A DNA stretch of 38,616 nucleotides from NCBI GenBank assembly GCA_019245115.1, contig JAFARZ010000300.1, positions 1 through 38,616 on the forward strand, written 5' to 3'. The DNA comes from Streptosporangiaceae bacterium. GTDB taxonomy: Bacteria; Actinomycetota; Actinomycetes; Streptosporangiales; Streptosporangiaceae. Made by a program: the position numbers and the translations under genes. Numbering within the stretch: the first letter of the stretch is position 1; each line of letters starts with the position of its first letter. This document shows, one piece after another, positions 24,059-31,780 of this stretch. The notes under the pieces were generated by a model. It did no database searches and had not been told where the DNA came from. It saw nothing but the letters and a program-made list of their open reading frames with translations.

Positions 24059-24718
24059 TTACGGACGTTTCGAGCTGGTCGCTGCCGCGGCTGGCTCCCG
24101 GATAGCCGACAGCGCTTGGAGGATGAGCTGGGTGACGGCGGTGAGCGGTATCGCGGTGGAGTCGATGACCAGGTGGTAATACGCCGGGTCGGCCGGGTCG
24201 GCGCGGTATAGCCGATCGACGTAGGCGACGCGAGCCCGGTCCGCGGCCGCCATGTGACTGCGGGCCTCGTCCTCATTGAGCTGCTCGATCGCGGCCCCCT
24301 GGGCCAGGCGAGCGTCCGGCGGTCCGTCCAGCCGCACGTGGAAACCGCGTCCTTTACCGAGCACGACCGCGGCGCCGCGGCCCAGGATCACCCCGGCGCC
24401 GGCGTTTGCCAGACCGAGGATGTCCCGTTCGCAGTCGCGGCGCAGGTGCTCCTCCTGATGACGGGACGACGGCGGGGACTGGGTAGGCCCGACGGGCATC
24501 GCCTGGGTGAATGCCGCGAGCAGCCGGTGTGCCGGGACGTTGCGTCCCTCGTCGGGCTCCAGCCGTTCGGTGCACGACGAGGGGGCCGCGAAGCTGCCGG
24601 TGCTGGTCGTTGCGCGGGTCAGGAAGGGGACACCGAGCCGCTTTGCGAGCTCGGGCGCCACCACACTGCCGCCGGCGCCGTAGGAGGCCGAAATGGTGAC
24701 TAGCGAAGCCATGGGCAC
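24059..24718 (-). CDS. Cytidylate kinase-like protein
   Basis: A 217-219-residue predicted P-loop nucleotide kinase of the cytidylate-kinase-like family (PF13189 type). It begins LVTISASYGAGGSVVAPELAKRLGVPF, a relaxed P-loop in the pattern ISxxxGAGG, and has DILGLANAGAGVILGRGAAVVL, FHVRLDGPPDARLAQ and a late YHLVIDSTAIPL, all usual in the family. The true phosphate acceptor of this group is not established. Starts GTG 24718 and ATG 24712 are both possible, with GAGATGAG upstream. It lies 11 bases after the broken MFS gene, in the same direction. Confidence 0.8.
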   Translation of the reverse strand: MPMASLVTISASYGAGGSVVAPELAKRLGVPFLTRATTSTGSFAAPSSCTERLEPDEGRNVPAHRLLAAFTQAMPVGPTQSPPSSRHQEEHLRRDCERDILGLANAGAGVILGRGAAVVLGKGRGFHVRLDGPPDARLAQGAAIEQLNEDEARSHMAAADRARVAYVDRLYRADPADPAYYHLVIDSTAIPLTAVTQLILQALSAIREPAAAATSSKRP

Positions 24719-24729
24719 TCATCTCTTTT

Positions 24730-26284
24730 TCATAATGCCGCGACAACGGCGGCTTGGCCACCGCTGCTCTTGAGGACGCCTGGTCGCAGTATTAGCCCGC
24801 ACAAGACTGCCGCGCCAGCGAAGATCGCTGCGGCCACCCAGAACGCGACCACGTAGCTGTGCACCGCCCCGCCGGCCTGCGCCTGCAGGCTGTGCCCATG
24901 GGACAACAGGTAACTGGAGAGCGCGCCGGCGGCGATGGTGTTCAGCAGCGCGGTCCCTATCGAGCCGCCGATCTGCTGGCAGGTGTTGACCATGGCCGAG
25001 GCCACACCGGCGTCGGCCTGGTCAGCGCCGTAGGTAGCGGTGTTCATCGCGGCGCTGAACACCAGGCCGAGCCCGAGGCCCATCACCAGCAGCGCGGGCA
25101 GGACGACGGCGGCGTAGCCCGAGGTCGGGCTCAGCCCCATCGCGAGGATCACCAGCCCGCCCGCGGCGACGATCGACCCGGCGGTAACGAGAATGCGCGG
25201 ACCAAGCCGCGGCATGAGCAGCGCGCTGGAGGAGGTCGACGACAAGATCAGCGCACCGATCATCGGCAGGAATGCCACACCGGTGACGACCGGCGAGTAG
25301 CGCAGGATCTCCTCTAGGTAATAGGTCAGGAACAGGAAGGTAATAGGTCAGGAACAGGAAGATAGCGAACATGCCGACGGCTGCTAGCCCAACCGCGAGA
25401 TACGCGCCGCCGCGAAACCTATCCAGGACGATCCGCAGTGGCAGCAGAGGATGAGGCACCCGTCGTTCGGTCACGGCGAACAACGCGAGCAGGATGCCTC
25501 CGGCCACGAGCAATGAGATGGTCAGCGGCGCACTCCAGCTCTTTGTATCGGCCTCCGAGAGCCCGTAGACCACGGAGACGAGCCCGGCCACCACGAGGAA
25601 CGTCCCCAGCGGATCGAGATGGGTGTCGGTGTCGGGGTGGTCGCGCTGCAGCAACCGGATTGCGGCGGTGACCGCGACCAGGGAGAAGGCGACGTTGACA
25701 TACAGGGTCCAGCGCCAGGAAAGGTATTCGGTCAGCACGCCGCCCAGCAGCAACCCGACCGCCCCGCCGGCCCCGGCGATGGCGCCGAAGACGCCGAAGG
25801 CCTTGCCGCGTTCGGCTGGGTTGGTGAAGGTCACGGTCAGCGTGGACAGCGCAGCAGGGGCGAGCATCGCGCCGAACGCTCCCTGGATGGCGCGGGCGAC
25901 AAGCAGCATGGCGAAATTCTGCGCGGCGCCGCCGAGCGCCGAGGCTGCGGCGAAGCCCACCATGCCGATGATCAGCATCCGCTTGCGGCCGACCAGGTCC
26001 GAGAGCTTGCCGCCGAGCAGCAGCAGCCCGCCGAAGGCCAGCGAATAAGCAGTCACAACCCACTGCCGGTCCGCGTTTGAGAACGCCAGGTCACGCTGGG
26101 CCGTCGGCAGCGCGATATTCACCACTGTGGCGTCCAGCACCACCATCAGCTGCCCCAGGCAGACCACCGCCAGGATCAGCCAGCGGCGTGATTCTTCATG
26201 CTGCCCGGCACCGGATCGCGCCATCCCGGCTGCCTGCACCGCTCCCGGGGCGAAGGCGGCATCGTCCTGTGTGTGATGAGCCAT
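24730..26284 (-). pseudogene. DHA2-type MFS exporter broken by tandem duplication
   Basis: Relative of EmrB/QacA drug exporters with about 14 membrane helices. The first part (ATG 26284 onward) carries LMVVLDATVVNIALP (motif C region), GGKLSDLVGRKRMLI (motif A) and RAIQGAFGAMLAPAAL, through IFLFLTYYL. There a perfect 22-bp tandem duplication (25317-25338 and 25339-25360) shifts the frame. The rest (VAFLPMIGALILSS onward to 24730) continues in a second frame. Removing one copy restores a normal sequence, FLTYYLEEILRYSPVVTGV. As it stands, helices after about residue 310 are lost. Upstream of the start, a palindrome ACCTGCAGGT (26330-26339) sits where an operator could be. Confidence 0.85.
25317..25360. 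repeat. Perfect 22-bp tandem duplication causing frameshift
   Basis: Two identical adjacent copies, each starting GGTAATAGG and ending ACAGGAA on the plus strand. 22 is not a multiple of three, so the MFS frame is lost. Confidence 0.95.
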
Positions 26285-26396
26285 CCCGCACCTCCCCGGC
26301 GGAACGTACCCAGAGGCTACCGATCTCGAACCTGCAGGTCAGTCGGTCGGCGGGAACGGTCGGCCCGGTGAAGAACGTATTCGTGTGGCGAGCCTG

Positions 26397-26537
26397 CTAG
26401 CCCAGCACGTGGTGCTGGGCAGCGGGGAGCCGGTCCGCGAGCAGGCGGCAGCGGTCCACCATGAAAGGCACGTCGAGATCGCCGCACGCGACAGTGACCG
26501 GAACCTTGATCTCAGCGAGGCGGTGAACGCTCGCCTG
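26397..26537 (-). pseudogene. Alpha/beta-hydrolase C-terminal remnant
   Basis: A 46-codon stretch reads RLAEIKVPVTVACGDLDVP then VDRCRLLADRLPAAQHHVLG before TAG. This matches the acid-residue region of alpha/beta hydrolases (the usual VPTLVVVGDLD.P motif). No hydrolase motifs occur upstream, and the terminal catalytic His region is missing. Too short to work; a gene relic. Confidence 0.55.
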
Positions 26538-26623
26538 CCGCCGCGATCGGTTATGTTTGCCCCCGTCCGCCCCGTAGATCCGGTGCGGGGCAGGCCGGAG
26601 ACGTGCCGTTTCGTTAAAGCCAG

Positions 26624-26657
26624 TTTCCTGAGCCGAAAATATTTTCAGCTCAGGAAA
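26624..26657. promoter_or_regulatory. 34-bp near-perfect palindrome with AT core
   Basis: TTTCCTGAGC, C, GAAAAT / ATTTTC, A, GCTCAGGAAA: 16 of 17 positions pair. The AT-rich centre stands out in GC-rich DNA. It could be an operator or a bidirectional hairpin between the relic and the IclR promoter. Confidence 0.6.
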
Positions 26658-26848
26658 TCGTACTTAGCAGCATGGCACCGGGCCGGCCGCCGGCGGGCTG
26701 GCCGCACGCGAGGCCTGTGCTGCCGGTATCAGCCCTGCGGCCCAGCAGGCTCACCGCATACCAACGGGGCAAACGTAGACAGACGCGGCACTAGATGTGG
26801 GGATCGGCGGTCTGGCGGGTGGGACCACCGTTCGTTCGTTGTTATGGG

Positions 26849-26908
26849 TTGTCGCTTTCCATAATTAAGAACGAATATGACAACGCTCCTGCTATATGGA
26901 ATTCTTCC
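26849..26908 (+). promoter_or_regulatory. IclR gene promoter with overlapping operator sites
   Basis: TTGTCG (26849-26854), an 18-bp spacer and GAATAT (26873-26878) form a plausible promoter. TTCCATAATTAAGAA (26857-26871) lies in the spacer, and CTATATGGAAT (26892-26902), leading into GGAATTCTTCC, lies just downstream. The 11-base CTATATGGAAT recurs inverted at 27749-27759. The position suits autorepression. Confidence 0.5.
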
Positions 26909-26954
26909 TTGTAGTAACGCGGGTGCGGACCCGTGCCATCTGGCTGGGGGGAAG

Positions 26955-27746
26955 ATGGAGTTGCGCGTACGGGCGGACGGCCCCGTCTACCGCTTGCAGT
27001 CGGTGGACCATGTGCTCCAGCTTCTGCTGCTGTTCCGGGCCAGGCGCTCGCTGCGTGTGTCCGAGGTCGCCGACCACCTCGGCGTGGCCAGATCCACCGC
27101 GCACCGGCTGCTCGGCATGCTGGTGTACCGGCAGTTCGCCGTGCAGGATGCGGTCACCAGGGCCTACCGGCCCGGTCCGCGGCTGGTGGAGATCGGGCTG
27201 GCCGCCGCGGGCGCGTTCAACCTGCGCGCGCGCATGCGCCCGTACCTGGACGAGATCGCCGCCGTAACCGGCGAAACCGTGAGCCTGCTGGTACTGGAGG
27301 GAGACTCGGTTCATTTCGTGGAGAGCATCGAGTCGCAGCGGACCGTCAGGGTCAGCGCCCGGCCAGGCCAGCGCGTGCCAGCCCACGCGACGTCCGGCGG
27401 CAAGGCGATCCTGGCCGCGCTGCCGCTGGCGGAGGTACTGGCCATATACCCGTCCGAGCGCCTGGTGACAGCCACCGACCGGACCCTGGCCACCCGCGAA
27501 GAGCTGCTGGCCGAGCTGGCCCGGGTGCGCGAGGCAGGCTTCGCGACCAACTTCGAGGAAAGGGAGGCGGGCCTGGGCGCGGTCGGCATGGCGGTACTCG
27601 GCGCCGGCGGCCGGCCCGCCGCCGCCTTCGCGGTAGCGATCCCCATGCAGCGGCTGACCCAGGCGTATGCCGGGGAGACAGCCCGCGCTTTGCGGACCGT
27701 GGTGGCTACAGCCTCCGCCGATCTGCGGGATCCCGCGACCATCTAA
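26955..27746 (+). CDS. IclR-family transcriptional regulator
   Basis: Predicted DNA-binding regulator of 263 residues. The N-terminal winged helix is LQSVDHVLQLLLLFRARRSL, then VSEVADHLGVARSTAHRLLGML. The C-terminal IclR effector domain includes RPYLDEIAAVTGETVSLLVLEGDSV, RVSARPGQRVPAHATSGGKAILAAL and NFEEREAGLGAVGMAVLG. IclR proteins often sense aromatic or small organic acids and control the adjacent catabolic genes. ATG 26955 with GGGGGGA upstream is chosen; starting at ATG 26877 would translate through the operator-like site. It is directly upstream of the ABC importer and amidohydrolase, which I infer are its targets. Confidence 0.9.
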   Translation: MELRVRADGPVYRLQSVDHVLQLLLLFRARRSLRVSEVADHLGVARSTAHRLLGMLVYRQFAVQDAVTRAYRPGPRLVEIGLAAAGAFNLRARMRPYLDEIAAVTGETVSLLVLEGDSVHFVESIESQRTVRVSARPGQRVPAHATSGGKAILAALPLAEVLAIYPSERLVTATDRTLATREELLAELARVREAGFATNFEEREAGLGAVGMAVLGAGGRPAAAFAVAIPMQRLTQAYAGETARALRTVVATASADLRDPATI

Positions 27747-27748
27747 CT

Positions 27749-27807
27749 ATTCCATATAGAAGAATCCATGAGGTTGGTTATTCCCCAGAGCGCATTGTGC
27801 GTATAAC
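27749..27807 (+). promoter_or_regulatory. Putative IclR site and promoter of ABC operon
   Basis: ATTCCATATAG (27749-27759) is the exact inverse of the site upstream of the IclR gene and continues AAGAATCC. TATAAC at 27802-27807 is a good -10 with a weak TTATTC (27778-27783) 18 bp before it. The site lies some 45 bp upstream of the -10, compatible with activation. Confidence 0.5.
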
Positions 27808-27845
27808 CTGACGCCAATTCCTCGCCGCTTCGGGGAGGTGCTTCT

Positions 27846-29129
27846 ATGAGGAAGCCGGTTCACCTCTCGCTAGCGCTCTGCCTGCCCTGCGTTCTCGCGG
27901 CCGCCGCCTGCGCGTCGGCCGGCGGAACAGGCGCCTCAGCGGGGCCGGTCGGGATCGTCCAGATCGCGGCCTACACCGGTGACCAGGCGTTCGAGGCGCA
28001 GTTCGCCGACTCCATCGACTATCCCGGGCTGTACGCGGTGACCCAGGCCGGCGGCGTACTCGGCCGCAAGGTCACGCTGATCCAGGTGGATACCCGCAGC
28101 GATCCCGCCGACGCGCTGACCGCGATGGGCAAGACGCTCGCCACCAGCAGCGGCATCTCCGGCGTGCTCGGACCGGACTCGACCAGCGCCGCCACGCTGG
28201 TTCCGCTGCTGAACAACCGCCATCTGCCGATGATGATCACCGCTGGCGAGGCCGCCTACGACCGCAGTTCCTACGCCTACCTGTGGCGCAACGTCCCGCC
28301 GGACCCGGCCAACGGCGAAGCGATCGCGCTGTGGGCGAAACGGCAGGGTTACGCCAGCGTGGCCACCGTGTTCGGCACCGACACCGGATCCCAGGGTGAC
28401 CTGCCCGGGGTGGTGGCGGGCGTCAAGGCCGTCGGGATCAAGCTCGCCGACCAGGAGAACCTGACGCCGGACCAGCCGTCGTACCGGTCGGCGGCGGAGC
28501 GGCTACTGGCGGCCCGGCCCGCCGCGATCATCACCGAGTCGGACGGCCCGACCGCCGCCACCTTCTTCGGCGAACTCCGGCAGCTCGGCTCGCTGGTGCC
28601 GATCATCGGGACCAGCGGTACGCCTTCCTACTCCTATTTCACCCCGCTGCGCGGCGCGATCGGCGGCCCGAGCTTCATGAGGTACTTCCGCGCGGTGGTG
28701 GTCGGCAACCCGGTGGTCAACCCGGCCGTGACCGCCTTCAACGCCGCCGTGCTGGGCGTGCAGGGCAAGCTGGCCAAGCCGGTGAGCCAGTGGGAGAACA
28801 ACTCCTTCTCCGAATCCGGCTATGACGCGATCATCACGCTGGCCCTGGCGATGGACGCCGCGCACAGCACCGACGGATCGGTCTACAACCGCTTCATCAT
28901 GCGGGTGACCGCACCCGGCCCGGGCAAGCAGGTGGTCTATACCTATGCTGCCGGGAAGGCTGCCCTGGCCGCTGGTCATCAGATCCAGTACGTCGGGGCG
29001 TCGGGGCCGCTGTTGTTCGACGGCTATCACAACTCGTTCGGCTCTCAGGCGGTTGAGGAGTTCCCGGCGAACGCTGGAGCTGTGGTGGTCGGGACCATCA
29101 CCCAGGCACAGGTCCAGGCGCTGGGCTGA
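27846..29129 (+). CDS. ABC importer substrate-binding lipoprotein (LivK type)
   Basis: A 427-residue lipoprotein: signal sequence with lipobox LAAAAC (Cys near residue 22), so it is anchored outside the membrane. The mature part is a type-I periplasmic binding fold of the branched-chain amino acid/amide group: QIAAYTGDQAF, VTQAGGVLGRKVTLIQVDTRSDP, SSGISGVLGPDSTSAATLVPLL, WRNVPPD and a late SGYDAIITLALAMD. GGGGAGG seven bases before ATG 27846 gives a strong start. First gene of a five-gene importer set. With an amidohydrolase in the same unit, an aromatic or organic acid ligand is more likely than leucine, but this is inference. Confidence 0.9.
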   Translation: MRKPVHLSLALCLPCVLAAAACASAGGTGASAGPVGIVQIAAYTGDQAFEAQFADSIDYPGLYAVTQAGGVLGRKVTLIQVDTRSDPADALTAMGKTLATSSGISGVLGPDSTSAATLVPLLNNRHLPMMITAGEAAYDRSSYAYLWRNVPPDPANGEAIALWAKRQGYASVATVFGTDTGSQGDLPGVVAGVKAVGIKLADQENLTPDQPSYRSAAERLLAARPAAIITESDGPTAATFFGELRQLGSLVPIIGTSGTPSYSYFTPLRGAIGGPSFMRYFRAVVVGNPVVNPAVTAFNAAVLGVQGKLAKPVSQWENNSFSESGYDAIITLALAMDAAHSTDGSVYNRFIMRVTAPGPGKQVVYTYAAGKAALAAGHQIQYVGASGPLLFDGYHNSFGSQAVEEFPANAGAVVVGTITQAQVQALG

Positions 29130-29135
29130 CGCGGA

Positions 29136-30020
29136 GTGCTGTTCATCCAGGCGCTCGGATTCGGCGTCATCACGGCCTCGCTGATCGCGATCGGCGCGAT
29201 GGGGTTCACCATCCAGTTCGGCCTGACGAACGTGCTGAACATCTCCTACGCGGGCATCATGACGGCGGGGGCGTTCGCGGCCTTCATCGCCGAAGAACTC
29301 CACCTCCCGCTGGTGCTGGGAGTGGTGCTGGCGCTTACGGTCGGCGCCGGGGTCACCTGGCTGCTGGGCCGGACCCTGTTTGCCTTCTTCGCCCGGCGCG
29401 GGGCTGGCCTGTTCGAGATGGTGATGGTCACGCTGGCCGTCAACCTGATCCTGCAGTTCGGCATCGACGCCGCCTCACGCGAGCAGATCTACCGTTTCGC
29501 CTTCCCGCAGGGAACCTCGTTGCACGGTGGCCCGTTCACCGTCACCGTCACGCAGCTCGTCCTGATCGTGGTGGCGGTGGCGGTGTTCGCGGGCCTGGAG
29601 CTGCTGCTGCGACGGACCCGGCTGGGTAAGGCGCTGCGGGCGATGGCGGCCGAGCCGAGGCTGGCCCGCACCTGCGGCATCCCGACAGGCCGCATCGTCA
29701 ACGTGGTGTGGCTGCTCAGCGGCGCGCTGGCGGGCCTGGCCGGGCTCGCTTACGTGATCAACTCACTGTCGATCGACGCGTCGGTGGGGACCGGTTTCCT
29801 GCCGCTGGTGCTGGCCGCGGCCATCCTCGGCCGGGCCGGATCCACCCGGGGCGCGGTGCTGGCCGCGCTCGCGCTGGGGGTGGTGACCGAAGAGGTGGCC
29901 GCGTTCGGTGGCGCCGCCTACGGCTCGGTCGCCGGGTTCGGGATCCTCGCGCTGGTGCTGCTGACGCGGCCGGCCGCGGTAGCCGGCCAGGCAGCCGGAA
30001 AAGTGGAGGTCACGGTGTAG
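29136..30020 (+). CDS. livH: ABC importer permease, LivH type
   Basis: A 294-residue inner-membrane permease with about eight hydrophobic helices. It begins LFIQALGFGVITASLIAIGAMG, typical of LivH, followed by FGLTNVLNISYAGIMTAGAF (the NxxHG-like region near helix 2) and the cytoplasmic loop TRLGKALRAMAAEPRLARTCGI, where GKALRA and the following Ala contact the ATPase. It starts six bases after the binding-protein stop at GTG with little ribosome-binding sequence, so coupling is likely. It pairs with the LivM-type protein encoded immediately after. Confidence 0.9.
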   Translation: MLFIQALGFGVITASLIAIGAMGFTIQFGLTNVLNISYAGIMTAGAFAAFIAEELHLPLVLGVVLALTVGAGVTWLLGRTLFAFFARRGAGLFEMVMVTLAVNLILQFGIDAASREQIYRFAFPQGTSLHGGPFTVTVTQLVLIVVAVAVFAGLELLLRRTRLGKALRAMAAEPRLARTCGIPTGRIVNVVWLLSGALAGLAGLAYVINSLSIDASVGTGFLPLVLAAAILGRAGSTRGAVLAALALGVVTEEVAAFGGAAYGSVAGFGILALVLLTRPAAVAGQAAGKVEVTV

Positions 30021-30980
30021 ATGTCGTTCTACATATCCACGCTGCTCGTCTACTTCTTCGTTGACGCGCTGCTGGCCTGGGCGCTGAACATGCAGTTCGG
30101 ATGGGGCGGGATACCGAACTTCGCGCTGATCATGTTCCAGGCGGCCGGCGCGTACGCCGCGGCCGTCGTCAGCCTCGGGCCCGATACCGGAGCCGGCGCG
30201 TTCCAGCGTTACGTCTTCGGCTCCAGCCTGCCCTTCCCGCTGCCGCTGGTCGTCGCGACCCTGGCCGGAGGGCTGCTGGCGCTGATCGTGGGGAGCTTCT
30301 CGCTGCGCCGGATCAGGCGCGACTATCAGGCTGCCATCCTGCTGATCGTCTCCCTGATCGTGACCGGGCTCGTCACCAACGTGGTCGGCCTGGTGAACGG
30401 CTCGAACGGGCTTACCGGGGTTCCCCGGCCGCTGTCCGGAGTGCTGTCCCGGTTGACATATGACGGATACCAGTGGGCGTACGCGGCATGGACCGCGGTG
30501 ATCGCGGCGGCGGTCTACCTGCTCGTCGCGCGGCTCGGCTCCTCGCCGTGGGGACGCGCCCTGCGGGCCGTGCGCGACAATGAGGACGCGGCGGCCACGA
30601 TCGGCCTCAACCCGGTCAGCCTGCGCCTCCAGGCGTTCGTCATCGGGGGCATGATCTGCGGGCTGTCCGGCGGCCTGCTTGCTGAATTCCTGGCCTCGTG
30701 GTCACCGGCCGCGTGGGGGTACGCCGAGACGTTCGCGGTCTTCACGGCCATCATCCTGGGCGGGGTCGGCAACACCTGGGGAGTGGTCCTGGGCACCCTG
30801 CTTGTGCAGGTCATCTTCTTGCAGGTGCCCACCTTCCTGCCGCAGGTCGGATACACCGGCCTCATCGACGCGCTGCAGTGGGTGCTGATCGGCAGCCTGT
30901 GGCTGGTCTGCCTGGCGATCCGGCCGCGCGGGCTGATCCCGGCCCGGCGCCCCGTCGTGTCCCGCGAGGCCCGGCGGTGA
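30021..30980 (+). CDS. livM: ABC importer permease, LivM type
   Basis: A 319-residue inner-membrane permease. Family features are MQFGWGGIPNFALIMFQAAGAYA near the start, the coupling loop SSPWGRALRAVRDNEDAAATIGLNP and the late GGVGNTWGVVLGTLLV. ATG 30021 follows the livH stop directly, and GGAGG ten bases upstream lies inside livH. The last codons and TGA fall in the first unit of a 21-bp tandem repeat that also carries the livG start. With LivH it forms the transmembrane channel of the importer. Confidence 0.9.
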   Translation: MSFYISTLLVYFFVDALLAWALNMQFGWGGIPNFALIMFQAAGAYAAAVVSLGPDTGAGAFQRYVFGSSLPFPLPLVVATLAGGLLALIVGSFSLRRIRRDYQAAILLIVSLIVTGLVTNVVGLVNGSNGLTGVPRPLSGVLSRLTYDGYQWAYAAWTAVIAAAVYLLVARLGSSPWGRALRAVRDNEDAAATIGLNPVSLRLQAFVIGGMICGLSGGLLAEFLASWSPAAWGYAETFAVFTAIILGGVGNTWGVVLGTLLVQVIFLQVPTFLPQVGYTGLIDALQWVLIGSLWLVCLAIRPRGLIPARRPVVSREARR

Positions 30981-31028
30981 CCGTCGGAGGCCCGGCGGTG
31001 ACCGCCGGAGGCCCGGCGGTGACCGCCG
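30966..31028 (+). repeat. Three 21-bp repeats duplicating the livG start region
   Basis: Units at 30966, 30987 and 31008 (GAGGCCCGGCGGTGACCGYCG) differ at one base. Each contains an in-frame GTG (30977, 30998, 31019) preceded by GAGG; units two and three have full GGAGG seven bases before the GTG. Confidence 0.95.
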
Positions 31029-31780
31029 GGCCGGTACTCGCCGTCAGCGAGGTGACCGTCCGGTTCGGCGGCGTGGTCGCCGTCCGGGACGCATCGCTGG
31101 AGCTACGGGAAAAGGAAGTGGTCGGGCTCATCGGTCCCAATGGTGCGGGGAAGTCCTCCCTGATCGGGGCGCTGGGCGGCCAGATTCCGGTCACGCGCGG
31201 GCGGGTGCTGCTGGGTGGCGCGGACATCACGGCCGCGCCCCCGCATCGCCGGGCCCGCCTCGGACTGTGCCGCACGTTCCAGCTCACCAGCACCTTTGAC
31301 GACCTCACCGTGTTCGAGAACCTGCTCGTCGCCGCACTGGGCGCGGACGGTTCGCGGCTGCGGAGCTCGCTGGCTGGCGGCCGCGCCCGGCAGGCGCGGG
31401 TGGCGGCGGCCATGGATTCCGTATGGGACCGGCTCACCGAGTTCGACATGGCCGAGGTCGCCAACTTGTACGGAAGTGAGCTGAGCGGCGGCCAGCGCCG
31501 GCTGGTCGAGATCATGCGCTGCCTGATGCGGTCGCCACGGGTGCTGCTGCTCGACGAGCCGATGGTCGGGGTGGCGCCGCACCTGGTCGAGCGCATCCAG
31601 GGCGAATGCCAGCGCATCAGGGATTCCGGCGTCAGCATCATCATCGTCGAGCATGCCCTGGAGGTCGTGCAGGCCATCTGCGACCGGGTAGTCGTGATGG
31701 CGTCCGGCTCGGTCGTCGCACAGGCGACCTACGCCGAGGCCATGAGCAGTGGCGCGGTCCGGGAGGCGTATTTCGCTTGA
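30977..31780 (+). CDS. livG: ABC importer ATPase, LivG type
   Basis: ATPase of about 267 residues. Walker A is GLIGPNGAGKSS, Q-loop LCRTFQLT, signature SELSGGQRRLVEIMR (normally LSGGQ), Walker B VLLLDEP and H-loop IIIVEHAL. LivG-type length includes the extra helical part between Q-loop and signature. Three in-frame GTG starts are available because of the 21-bp repeat. GTG 30977 overlaps the livM stop (GTGA); GTG 30998 and 31019 have better ribosome-binding sites and remove 7 or 14 N-terminal residues (TVGGPAV type) that lie outside the domain. Confidence 0.9.
   Translation: MTVGGPAVTAGGPAVTAGPVLAVSEVTVRFGGVVAVRDASLELREKEVVGLIGPNGAGKSSLIGALGGQIPVTRGRVLLGGADITAAPPHRRARLGLCRTFQLTSTFDDLTVFENLLVAALGADGSRLRSSLAGGRARQARVAAAMDSVWDRLTEFDMAEVANLYGSELSGGQRRLVEIMRCLMRSPRVLLLDEPMVGVAPHLVERIQGECQRIRDSGVSIIIVEHALEVVQAICDRVVVMASGSVVAQATYAEAMSSGAVREAYFA

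Larger units (their letters stand above)
26285..26954. other. Long intergenic region before IclR gene
   Basis: 670 bases between the broken MFS gene and the IclR regulator. Contents are the MFS upstream region, the hydrolase relic, a 34-bp palindrome and the IclR promoter/operators, each listed separately. The plus-strand open frame at 26385-26864 is not convincing because it is antisense to the relic. Confidence 0.6.

Noticed and set aside
26385..26864. 159-residue plus-strand frame as a gene
   Set aside because: No recognisable domain, no ribosome-binding site; its first part is antisense to the hydrolase relic and it crosses the palindrome.
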